A stretch of DNA of 64,000 nt from an uncultured Colwellia sp. (lineage in GTDB: Bacteria; Pseudomonadota; Gammaproteobacteria; Enterobacterales; Alteromonadaceae). Below are positions 54,764-62,850 of the stretch, piece by piece. Location: contig CAJXYE010000007.1 of assembly GCA_913063325.1 (NCBI GenBank), positions 46,701-110,700 of the forward strand, written 5' to 3'. Positions within the stretch are counted from its first letter, which is position 1; the number at the start of each line of letters is the position of its first letter. A program made the translations under genes and the position numbers. The notes under the pieces were generated by a model, which had not been told where the DNA came from, ran no database searches, and saw only the letters and a program-made list of their open reading frames with translations.

Positions 54764-56248
54764 ATGAATAATCAAAAAATTACTAAAGTAGTTATTGCTG
54801 GTGGCGGAACTGCTGGTTGGATGGCTGCAGCCTCTTTATCAAAATTGTTAGGTAAAAGTTTTGATATCACCTTAGTAGAATCAGATCAAATAGGCACTGT
54901 CGGAGTTGGTGAAGCTGCCATTCCTACCCTTACTGCATTTCATCGCTTACTCGGTATCAATGAGCAAGCCTTCATGAAAGCAACACATGCAACGTTTAAG
55001 TTAGGTATAAATTTTGAAAAATGGGAAAAGGGTGATGATGAATATATGCATGGCTTTGGTCGTGTAGGAAAAGAATGTTGGGCTGGAGAATTTCAGCATT
55101 TTTGGTTGCATGGCAAACAAAACAACATTGAGTTTGACTTTGATCATTATTCACCTGAAATTCAAGCAGCTAAAGCTGAAAAATTTTCACTTTCAAAAGG
55201 CGGCTTAAATTACTCTTATCATTTAGATGCAACGCTGTATGCCAAGTTTTTACGTACATTTGCCGAGGCTCATGGTGTTAAGCGCATAGAAGGTAAAATT
55301 ACTGAGGTAAGCAAAGACTGTAAAACAGGTGACATCACATCATTAGCACTTGATAACGGTAACGTTATTGAAGGTCAGTTATTTATTGATTGCACAGGTT
55401 TTGTTGGTTTACTTATCGAAAAAGCGTTACATACAGGTTACGAAGATTGGTCACACTGGTTACCGTGCGATAGTGCTGTAGCGGTACAAACAAAGTCTGT
55501 ATCAGCACCTTTGCCTTATACCCGCTCTATCGCCCATGAAAGTGGCTGGCAGTGGCGTATCCCATTACAGCATAGAGTCGGTAATGGTTTAGTATTTTGC
55601 AGTAAGTACTTAGCTGATGAAGAGGCTAAAAACTTATTGATGGATAATATTGAAGGTGAGGCAATTAACCAACCCAGAGTCATTAAGTTTAAGACTGGCC
55701 GTAGAAGAAAAGGTTGGAATAAAAATTGTGTTGCCTTAGGTTTATCGAGTGGCTTCTTAGAGCCATTGGAATCAACCAGTATCCATTTGATCATGTCAGG
55801 TGTTTTACGGTTAATTCGACTCTTTCCTTTCGAAGGGATCACACCTGCTACTGTTAACGAATATAATCAACAACTCACCTCTGAACTAGAACATATCAGG
55901 GATTTTATTATTTTGCATTACCATGCCACGCAGCGAGAAGACACCCCGTTTTGGCAGTATTGTAAAAATATGGAAATACCTGAATCACTCAAACAAAGGT
56001 TAGATTTATTCAAAGAAACAGGTCGTGTTTTTACTACTGAAGGGGAATTATTCCGCGTTGATTCATGGGTACAAGTCATGTTAGGCCAAGGTATTTATCC
56101 TGAGCAATACCATCAAATTGCCGCTATTATGAAACAACACGAACTCGAAAGGTTCTTAGGGGATATCAGGCAAACCATTGATAAGGCTATTGCTGGTTTA
56201 CCTTCACATCAAAGCTTCTTAAACGACTATTGTCGTTCAACGATATAG
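54764..56248 (+). CDS. flavin-dependent tryptophan halogenase-like protein (copy B)
   Basis: 494 residues with GAGGTG before the ATG. FAD site VVIAGGGTAGWMAAASLSK, VGEAAIPTLTAF, Lys in ATFKLGINFEKW, halogenase motif SGWQWRIPLQH and Glu in LEPLESTSIHLI are all present. It shares most blocks with copy A (VLPCDTAV/WLPCDSAV, RVGNGYVY/RVGNGLVF, RDFIVLHYKAT/RDFIILHYHAT), so both descend from one duplicated gene. It lies in a TonB receptor-SapC-halogenase order seen in other polysaccharide loci. The substrate is unknown; a free tryptophan role is unlikely without biosynthetic partners. Confidence 0.86.
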   Translation: MNNQKITKVVIAGGGTAGWMAAASLSKLLGKSFDITLVESDQIGTVGVGEAAIPTLTAFHRLLGINEQAFMKATHATFKLGINFEKWEKGDDEYMHGFGRVGKECWAGEFQHFWLHGKQNNIEFDFDHYSPEIQAAKAEKFSLSKGGLNYSYHLDATLYAKFLRTFAEAHGVKRIEGKITEVSKDCKTGDITSLALDNGNVIEGQLFIDCTGFVGLLIEKALHTGYEDWSHWLPCDSAVAVQTKSVSAPLPYTRSIAHESGWQWRIPLQHRVGNGLVFCSKYLADEEAKNLLMDNIEGEAINQPRVIKFKTGRRRKGWNKNCVALGLSSGFLEPLESTSIHLIMSGVLRLIRLFPFEGITPATVNEYNQQLTSELEHIRDFIILHYHATQREDTPFWQYCKNMEIPESLKQRLDLFKETGRVFTTEGELFRVDSWVQVMLGQGIYPEQYHQIAAIMKQHELERFLGDIRQTIDKAIAGLPSHQSFLNDYCRSTI

Positions 56249-56279
56249 TCCTCTACGCTTTACGCCTTAAATCTTATAA

Positions 56280-56316
56280 AAAAGACCAAGCACATTAATT
56301 AATGTGCTTGGTCTTA
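56280..56316. terminator. bidirectional terminator between halogenases B and C
   Basis: AAGACCAAGCACATTAA (56282-56298) and its perfect complement (56299-56315) form a 34-base palindrome, with an A run on the left, between converging genes. Confidence 0.8.
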
Positions 56317-56352
56317 GAATGTTTATCTACAAGGTCATCTGTCTTAAAAGAT

Positions 56353-57912
56353 CTAAATCTTCTGCATACCATATTCTTTTATTTTATTAATCAGCTCTCT
56401 ATTGCTGGGCAATATCGATAGGTATTTTTTTGTAAGCTCGGCATTTTCATTAAAAAATTGATTTGCTATTTCGTCGTTAACAAACTTTCGAGACACTTGA
56501 TTTTCTTGTGTTTCAAAGCCCATACCATAGAGCACATATTGCCAACTTGAAGAGGGAAAGACCTCATCAACATGATGGAAATCTTGCGGCCCTGGTGGTT
56601 GATGTTTCCATAAAGCTAATAATTCTTTTAGGCTTTCTGGGATAGTTTCTACATTACAGTTGTCTCGCCAATAAGCAGAGTCTGTTCTTTGGGTTAATAC
56701 ATAATGCAGCTTTAAAAACGCGATAATACGCTCCCAGCGATACAAAAACTGTTTATTATATCGCTTAGCAACTATGTCCATGGTTTCGCGAGTTGCTGGC
56801 ATTTCCTTACTGATTTTGGCAGCTGCTAGCTCAACTAAGACTAGAGCAGAAGCCTCCAGAGGCTCTAAAAAACCTGATGCCATACCAATAGCAACACAGT
56901 TTTTATGCCAGAACTTTTCTCTATGCCCTGGGTTAAAGCTTATTTTTCTAACGTTAAGCTTATCTGTTTCAGCTTTGCCAATAGAGGACTCAATATAAGC
57001 ACGCAGTTCTAGTTCAGCATCTTTTTCATTAGTATGTTCACTTGAGTAGGCATAACCAACCCCTCGTCTTGAAGGTAACCCTATATCCCAAATCCAGCCA
57101 CAGCTTTGCGCTGTTGATATAGTATGTGAAGCAATAGGACTATTCTCGTCAGCGTAAGGCACTTGTACTGCCAAGGCAGTATCATTAAACAATATGTGCT
57201 TTTTGCTAATAAAGGGGATTTTAAAGTGCTTGCCCAATATTATTGAAGATAACCCAGAGCAGTCAATGAATAAATCGCCAGCAATATCACCACTCTCTTT
57301 GGTGGTGACTGATGCAACATCACCATTGTCAGCTGAATTTATGGCTGTTACATGGTCAATAATATGGTTAACGCCTAACTTTTCAATACAGTGTTTTTGC
57401 AAGAACTGACCTAACTTAACCGCGTTAAGGTGATAAGCATAATTAGCTATACCGGCATATTCAGGTGTTGAAATAAGTTTAGGTGCACGGCCTTGCTCAC
57501 AGATGTGACCTTGATAACTAACGGCATCAGCAAATGATATTTCGGCTCGATGTTTCTGCCATGGGAAAACAAGATCTGTTTTGGTATAGCCCTGTGGTAA
57601 CACCAATGGATGATAATAATAATCGTCTTGTGCACCGGTAACCCATTTAGAAAATTTTGCACCTTGTTTAAAGGAGGCTTCACATTCTCTAAATAAATCA
57701 GTTTCATCTATGCCAATTTTATCTAAGGTTTCTCGCATGGTAGGCCAAGTACCCTCACCTACACCAACGGTGTTAACCTCAGGTGACTCTATTAATGTCA
57801 CTTGTAAACCTGATTCAGACTTAGCGTTATGCTCCGCAGCAATCACTCCTGCAGTTAACCAACCAGCGGTTCCGCCGCCAACAATGATTACTTTACGAAC
57901 AACGTTATTCAT
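56353..57912 (-). CDS. tryptophan halogenase-like protein (copy C), divergent motif
   Basis: 519 residues with GGTGAG before the ATG. FAD site VIIVGGGTAGWLTAGVIAAEH, VGEGTWPTMRETL, Lys in ASFKQGAKFSKW and Glu in LEPLEASALVLV are kept. However, the WxWxIP halogenase motif reads SCGWIWDIGLPSR, so Arg-Ile-Pro is replaced by Asp-Ile-Gly. The family relies on this motif to keep substrate away from the monooxygenase route, so the chemistry may differ (hydroxylation, or another substrate). It is more distant from A and B than they are from each other. It converges on copy B and has a long 5' region containing a LacI-type operator far upstream. Confidence 0.83.
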   Translation of the reverse strand: MNNVVRKVIIVGGGTAGWLTAGVIAAEHNAKSESGLQVTLIESPEVNTVGVGEGTWPTMRETLDKIGIDETDLFRECEASFKQGAKFSKWVTGAQDDYYYHPLVLPQGYTKTDLVFPWQKHRAEISFADAVSYQGHICEQGRAPKLISTPEYAGIANYAYHLNAVKLGQFLQKHCIEKLGVNHIIDHVTAINSADNGDVASVTTKESGDIAGDLFIDCSGLSSIILGKHFKIPFISKKHILFNDTALAVQVPYADENSPIASHTISTAQSCGWIWDIGLPSRRGVGYAYSSEHTNEKDAELELRAYIESSIGKAETDKLNVRKISFNPGHREKFWHKNCVAIGMASGFLEPLEASALVLVELAAAKISKEMPATRETMDIVAKRYNKQFLYRWERIIAFLKLHYVLTQRTDSAYWRDNCNVETIPESLKELLALWKHQPPGPQDFHHVDEVFPSSSWQYVLYGMGFETQENQVSRKFVNDEIANQFFNENAELTKKYLSILPSNRELINKIKEYGMQKI

Positions 57913-58473
57913 AATTATCTCACCTAAATTTTAGCTTTATATCTTCAATAGGGGTTACAACTTTCTCGCACTGGTGCGAGTTCATTGGCCAAGTAGCATT
58001 CACATTTCGGTTAGTTAAAATTCTACTACCGTTCGGCCTTGATAAATAGTTGAATAATTTTAAAAACTCGTTTTCAGCAAATTGACTTTTTGACTTCGAA
58101 AACAAGCATTAAATAATGTTCAATATGATCATTAAAAAATTGCATATTCTCAATACTACACCCTGTAGGTCTATGGCATACAGCCAAGCTGAAACAACAA
58201 TAAAATTACGGATTCCACATCATAATAAACGTTGAACAAAACAGCATGTAAGCGCTTTCATTTAAAACTACTAACGACTATTTTTCAAGTTTTATTTAAA
58301 CCTTTAAAACAATTTAAGCTATTAAAGAATACTAACTGGCAGGTTAAAGTGTTTACTTACCGCAGTTTCCTTAGTTTTCAAATCTACTTAATTAATTATA
58401 TCAGTGATAAAAATAATATTTTTAACGGTTATCTACTAAAATTAGCTTTAACAAGTATTTCTTAGGTTTAGCC
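57913..58473. other. 561-base divergent region upstream of halogenase C and the histidine kinase
   Basis: AT-rich, no convincing gene (short frames here lack ribosome sites and coding character). It carries LacI-type operator site 5 (58247-58260), 214 bases from the kinase and 335 bases from halogenase C, so its target is unclear. Confidence 0.5.
58247..58260. promoter_or_regulatory. LacI-type operator TGTAAGCGCTTTCA (site 5)
   Basis: The same 14-base near-palindrome as upstream of GH3, in the divergent region between halogenase C and the histidine kinase. It most likely serves halogenase C, given the nature of the other targets. Confidence 0.6.
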
Positions 58474-59679
58474 ATGACAACATCGACATTTTTTGATAGC
58501 AATGACTTTATGCCCCACGGTATGTGTTATTTGTGGCGAGCAGATATTCTCTGGACGTCTGTTATTTCAGATGTATTAACGGCTCTTGCTTATTTTTCCA
58601 TTACCGCCGCCGTTATTGTGTTTGTTAAGAAACGCCAGGACTTACCATACCCTTGGTTCTTTTTACTGGCAGGTTCGGTTATATTTCTAGCCTGTGGAAC
58701 GTCTCACCTCGTCAGTGCCATTGTTATATGGGAACCCATATATGGTGTATCAGCAATAGTTAAAGCAATAACTGCAACAACCTCTGTTGCTACCGGTATT
58801 ATCATTTGGCTGGTATTGCCTTTCTTTCTCAACTTACCTAGTCCATCAATGTTAGAGAAAAAGAATATAGCATTACAAGACTCACTGAATAAGTTAAATA
58901 TTGCGCAAACATCCTTGATTGAATCTGAAAAAATGGCAGCCATAGGAGGCCTTGTTGCAGGCGTAGCACATGAAATAAATACCCCCTTAGGCATATCGAT
59001 AACAGCGGTATCACATTTAGTAGAAACCACGGATAAGCTTGCTAAGCATTTTGAACTCAATCTAGTATCACGTAAAGAGCTCAGCAATTACCTCGCAGAA
59101 GCAAAACTTAGTGCCGAATTAATCAGTAATAATTTACAGCGCTCCGCGAATTTAGTTACCAACTTTAAACTCGTTGCCGTTGATCATTCCAATACAAATC
59201 TTTATTTATATGAAGTAAAAAAATATACCAATATAATACTCAGTAGCCTTCAGTCAGAATTAAAAAATAAAAAATGTCATTTAACTTTAACCTGTAATGA
59301 TGAGATTGCGCTTTGGGGAGATCCTAGTGTTTTAACACAAATCATTACTAATCTAGTAATGAATTCAATAACCCATGCCTTTGAAAATACCGAGACAAGA
59401 AATATTGATATTGAAATAACAACAACAGAGCAATTCCTTGTATTAAATTATAAAGACTCCGGTTGTGGCATAAAAGAGGCAGATAAGGATAAGGTCTTTG
59501 AACCATTTTTTACCACTCGACGTGATAAGGGAAGTAGTGGTTTAGGCATGCATATTGTTTTCAACCTAGTAACACAATCATTAAAGGGAACGATTAATTG
59601 TGTCAGTAATTTAGGTAAAGGCACAGAGTTTACTTTGAAGTTCCCTGCTGATACACGAGACGGGTCTCCATCAACATAA
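58474..59679 (+). CDS. orphan histidine kinase with ethylene-receptor-like membrane domain
   Basis: 401 residues. N-terminal FMPHGMCYLWRADILW is followed by three membrane segments that align with the plant ETR1/cyanobacterial ethylene-binding domain: ISDVLTALAYFS (D33, Y40) and FLACGTSHL (C74, H78). Cys and His are four apart, as in the Cu(I) ligands of ETR1. A coiled-coil signalling helix follows, then a HisKA-type domain (H166 in LVAGVAHEINTPLG) and HATPase_c (N box QIITNLVMNSITHAF, DSGCGI, SSGLGMHIV). No receiver domain and no response regulator nearby. The domain is common in bacteria, where it may sense ethylene or another small olefin/copper-linked signal; ligand unproven. Confidence 0.85.
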   Translation: MTTSTFFDSNDFMPHGMCYLWRADILWTSVISDVLTALAYFSITAAVIVFVKKRQDLPYPWFFLLAGSVIFLACGTSHLVSAIVIWEPIYGVSAIVKAITATTSVATGIIIWLVLPFFLNLPSPSMLEKKNIALQDSLNKLNIAQTSLIESEKMAAIGGLVAGVAHEINTPLGISITAVSHLVETTDKLAKHFELNLVSRKELSNYLAEAKLSAELISNNLQRSANLVTNFKLVAVDHSNTNLYLYEVKKYTNIILSSLQSELKNKKCHLTLTCNDEIALWGDPSVLTQIITNLVMNSITHAFENTETRNIDIEITTTEQFLVLNYKDSGCGIKEADKDKVFEPFFTTRRDKGSSGLGMHIVFNLVTQSLKGTINCVSNLGKGTEFTLKFPADTRDGSPST

Positions 59680-59809
59680 GCTTATTAGAGTAATCTGATT
59701 AATTTAACACCCAGAGCTATCGGGGTTATGCCAAGCCTATTGATAGCTTTTAGTAGCGACAAAGTACCTCACAAAGGATTAATTCGCCCAAAAACTATTC
59801 TGCTATTAG

Positions 59810-60009
59810 GTAAATTCTCAATGGATCCTGCATCATTTACTTTGCTATAGACTTTATTAAGATGGGATCTTCAGGTGGGGTTAGTAATAAACCTGACATG
59901 TAAATGTAATGATTGATAGAGCATTAACCACCAACGTAATCACTTGTAGCTCTCGTTTACTCAAACCAATATTTTGGTAATGTGCTAAAGCTTGTCTTTT
60001 TACCTGTGG
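59810..60009 (-). pseudogene. remnant of a LuxR-type HTH domain, frameshifted
   Basis: On the minus strand one frame reads GLSKRELQVITLVVNALS, the next reads NHYIYMSGLLLTPPED, and a third stretch reads SHLNKVYSKVNDAGSIEN. In this order they reproduce the LuxR/GerE pattern LTKRE-x-EVL-x-LV-x-GLSN, then the recognition helix, then HLxxIYxKL. Frame changes and stops (for example after QVYY) break it, and no upstream receiver or sensor domain is left. It lies in a 411-base gap between the histidine kinase and a binding-protein gene, and may be what remains of a regulator. The rest of the gap shows nothing recognisable. Confidence 0.5.
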
Positions 60010-60090
60010 CTATAAAACAGTCACTCAATAATCATCACTACACAATGCATTGATATCAAAAAATTCCCTCGTTGATTGTTAATCATGAGG

Positions 60091-60855
60091 TTATTGTTTA
60101 GCAGTTGAATACAATTCAGGGTTTTGTAGAATAAACTCTTCAATGACCTTAGAGAATACTTGTTGTCGAGCAGCCTGTTGGATCTTTAGCAGGTCATTAG
60201 CAGTAAAGGTCAGTTTACTTTTTTTACTGAGCGCAAAACAGAGATTCCTCTGGGTGTGATAACGATAAGGATTTATCTTAATTTTACTATCAATGTCAAT
60301 ATCACCTAACTCATTTTGAGTGCTTTGCAATATTGTTTTTGAGGTAACAATGACATCAATACGCTTTCTCAGTAACATTTTTAAGCCACTGCTAATGTCC
60401 TTAATTAACACTTTTTTAATCGCTTGTTCAGTTTCCAATTGCTTAAAGTACTTAGTGTTTTTTGTTATACCAACAAGATGTTTTGACAAATCATCAAAAT
60501 TCACGATATCTGGTGAATCAATACGACTAACAAATATATAACCATCATCAGCTTGGTAAGGAACAAAATGAGCAAAGTTATGTCTACTAGGATCATCGAC
60601 TAACCCAGCTAAAACATCAACTTGCCCTAGCTCTAACATCCGCAAACAGCGAGCAAAATTGGGCCCAGGTATAAACTCGAGCTTATGACCCAGTAATTTT
60701 GCTAACTCTTTTAATGCTGCAATACTTTCGCCCTTAGGCTGCTCAGACAAAATTTGCAAAGGTGGATAATGATCTATACACACTTTTATTGTTGAGGCTT
60801 GTGCAAAAAATGACAAGCAATAAGCAATAAAAAAAACAGCTTTAAATATTCTCAT
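60091..60855 (-). CDS. orphan periplasmic binding protein (SBP_bac_3-like)
   Basis: 254 residues with a Sec signal (FKAVFFIAYCLSFFAQAST). The mature part follows the amino-acid-type periplasmic binding fold: IKVCIDHYPPLQIL, ESIAALKELAKLLGHKLEFIPG, LELGQVDVLAGLVDD, VGITKNTKYFKQLE, LLRKRIDVIVTS. The ligand cannot be read; family members bind polar amino acids or related small molecules. No ABC permease or ATPase is next to it. Orphan versions of this group are common in Alteromonadales and may feed sensors. Confidence 0.78.
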   Translation of the reverse strand: MRIFKAVFFIAYCLSFFAQASTIKVCIDHYPPLQILSEQPKGESIAALKELAKLLGHKLEFIPGPNFARCLRMLELGQVDVLAGLVDDPSRHNFAHFVPYQADDGYIFVSRIDSPDIVNFDDLSKHLVGITKNTKYFKQLETEQAIKKVLIKDISSGLKMLLRKRIDVIVTSKTILQSTQNELGDIDIDSKIKINPYRYHTQRNLCFALSKKSKLTFTANDLLKIQQAARQQVFSKVIEEFILQNPELYSTAKQ

Positions 60856-61062
60856 AAATTCATTATATACAATTTAATTTTTATGGTGGTTTAAACGCAC
60901 TAAAAAATAATAATATATGCATAAAAACGATAGCTAGGGAGTTATTATCCCTTACTGTATATAATAAAAGCACATTAAATATGTACCAATCTTATTTACA
61001 CTTTTATTTTTATCCTTATACTTCATTTGAATTGTAGCTTTGACAAAATAGGATGTAGGGAA

Positions 61063-61614
61063 ATGAAAGTAGCGGTTGAATCACACGAATTTAGAAAAGA
61101 TCTGTACTTTCATGATCTCGTTTCCAGTTTTTCTATTTCACTCTGTGGATGCCCTGTTATCTTTGAAGAGCATATCGATATTTATAAAGATCCCAAACAA
61201 ATGTTAAGCTTTCCCGGTGCGTTTTCTGAAAACAAGCACCTAGCTCCTTATCAATTAAGACAACAAGGACTTTCTGGCAATATAAATAAAAGCAAACATA
61301 TAGCAGCATGTTGCAGTATGTTGGCCAATACAGCCTACGAGTCAGTAAAACAATATAACGACGGCTCTGAGATTTTTGAGTTTTTCAGGCATATCAGAAA
61401 TGCCTCATCACACCTTAACGTTTTTCAATTCAACCTTAAAGAACCTGCCAAACCAACTAAATGGCGTGGCGCAATTATTGACCACCTCAAGAAAGGGGAA
61501 ACAAATAAACTTCATAATCAAGGCTGTTTTGGTCACTTTATCGGTGTTGCTGACTTACTTGATTTATTAATGGATATCGAGAAAAAGATAATTAGCCAGC
61601 TTAAAGGTACTTAA
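61063..61614 (+). CDS. putative HEPN-type protein, unknown function
   Basis: 183 residues from ATG 61063, with AGGGA upstream; an in-frame TTG at 61027 would add 12 residues. No signal peptide. FFRHIRNASSHLNVFQFN contains R112-N-A-S-S-H117, which fits the R-x4-H (RNxxxH) motif of HEPN-domain RNases, inside a predicted helix. The remainder (HDLVSSFSISLCGCP, QGCFGHFIGVADLLDLLMDIEKK) is helical and unassigned. HEPN proteins cut or bind RNA in toxin-antitoxin and phage-defence systems, but no nucleotidyltransferase or antitoxin partner is adjacent. This is a motif-based suggestion. Confidence 0.6.
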   Translation: MKVAVESHEFRKDLYFHDLVSSFSISLCGCPVIFEEHIDIYKDPKQMLSFPGAFSENKHLAPYQLRQQGLSGNINKSKHIAACCSMLANTAYESVKQYNDGSEIFEFFRHIRNASSHLNVFQFNLKEPAKPTKWRGAIIDHLKKGETNKLHNQGCFGHFIGVADLLDLLMDIEKKIISQLKGT

Positions 61615-61696
61615 TTAAAAGAAGCCAGCCAACTAGGTATTCAAAGCAATAAGCTATACTTACGACTCCAGCCGATAATATGGTCTTTTCAGTGTA

Positions 61697-62782
61697 ATGA
61701 ATAAACTTATTGTCATATCATTCCTATTACTGACATTCCCTGCAGCAGCATTGAAAGTTACCTTTATAAACCCATCTATGCAGGGCAATGACTTTTGGGA
61801 TCAAGTTAATGAGGTTGCTTTAGCAGCAGCTAGCGACCTCAATATCTCTTTTGACATCGTTCAAAGTGGCGGTCACCGCCTACTACAAAAAGAATTAATC
61901 AATAATATAATAAGCCAAGATACCAAGCCTGATTATGTGATTTTCATGCCCTATGATGGTACAGCTTTTGATAGTTTTACTAAGCTAGAGCAAGCTAAAA
62001 TTCCTTTCATCACCCTAGAAAGAACGGTTTTCCCTGATTTACAAAACAAATTAGGTGTCCCTCAACAATATTTTAAGTTTTGGCTAGGTGAAATTTATCA
62101 TGACAACAAAAAAGCTGGCCAGCTGCTTGCGAGTACATTATTCAAAGCAAGTAAGCAAAACCTTGCAGTTACCAAGAGCTTAAATGTAATCGGTATATCC
62201 GGAGATATGAGTGGTCAATCTAGTGAACGTAATGCTGGTTTAGTTGAGGAGCTAGAGCAAGATACCGATTTTTCTCTAGCCCAAATTGTTAATGGTCGCT
62301 GGGAAAGAGACATAGCGAGCGATATGTTTATTGGTCTATTAAGGCGATATAAAGATATCCAAGTAATTTGGACTGCTGCTGACATAATGGCACTTGGCAT
62401 AGCCGATGTGGCCAATGCACAAGGCAAGACAATCAACCAAAACTTATTTATTGGCGGTTTTGATTGGACTTTAGAAGCGCTACAAGCAATCAAAGAAAAT
62501 CGCTACACTGCCAGTGTCGGCGGCCACTTTATGCAAGCAGCTTGGGCATTAGTTAAAATATACGATTATAACAAGGGTAAACCAGCCTTTGCTATTAGCG
62601 CTAATGCCACCTCTTATCAGTTGCAATTAATCGATAGAAATAACATTGACGATTATCAAGTATTACTTAATGCCCCTGATTGGGACAAAGTCGATTTTCT
62701 CCAATTTTCATTGTCTCATCAATCAGACTTAACGGACTATCAGTTTGACTTTTCGAGAGTATTAGGTGAATTAAACAACTAG
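61697..62782 (+). CDS. orphan sugar-type periplasmic binding protein (PBP1 family)
   Basis: 361 residues with a short Sec signal (cleavage near FPAAALK). The mature protein is a LacI/ribose-binding-like PBP type I: VTFINPSMQGNDFWDQVNEVA, SGGHRLLQKELINNII, YVIFMPYDGTAFDSF, NVIGISGDMSGQSSERNAG, IGGFDWTLEALQAIKENRYTASVGG. It resembles sugar binders that partner ABC importers or, as here where no importer is adjacent, two-component sensor systems (LuxP/ChvE type). The closest potential partner in the window is the orphan kinase at 58474, which has no periplasmic domain large enough for docking, so the partner is elsewhere. Confidence 0.78.
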   Translation: MNKLIVISFLLLTFPAAALKVTFINPSMQGNDFWDQVNEVALAAASDLNISFDIVQSGGHRLLQKELINNIISQDTKPDYVIFMPYDGTAFDSFTKLEQAKIPFITLERTVFPDLQNKLGVPQQYFKFWLGEIYHDNKKAGQLLASTLFKASKQNLAVTKSLNVIGISGDMSGQSSERNAGLVEELEQDTDFSLAQIVNGRWERDIASDMFIGLLRRYKDIQVIWTAADIMALGIADVANAQGKTINQNLFIGGFDWTLEALQAIKENRYTASVGGHFMQAAWALVKIYDYNKGKPAFAISANATSYQLQLIDRNNIDDYQVLLNAPDWDKVDFLQFSLSHQSDLTDYQFDFSRVLGELNN

Positions 62783-62850
62783 AGTATTCACAAAGTTGCA
62801 ACCGTTATGTTCTGATATACATAACCTCAACTCTGGATGATAAAAGTTAC

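Noticed and set aside
2459..57912. A single halogenation/dehalogenation pathway linking the IYD-like protein with the three halogenase-like proteins
   Set aside because: The genes are more than 36 kb apart, in a housekeeping versus an accessory region, with no shared operator.
57920..58105. A 61-codon minus-strand frame upstream of halogenase C
   Set aside because: No homology pattern or ribosome site; it overlaps the leader of halogenase C.
58232..58465. A 77-codon frame upstream of the histidine kinase
   Set aside because: No ribosome site, low-complexity AT-driven composition, and it overlaps a LacI-type operator.
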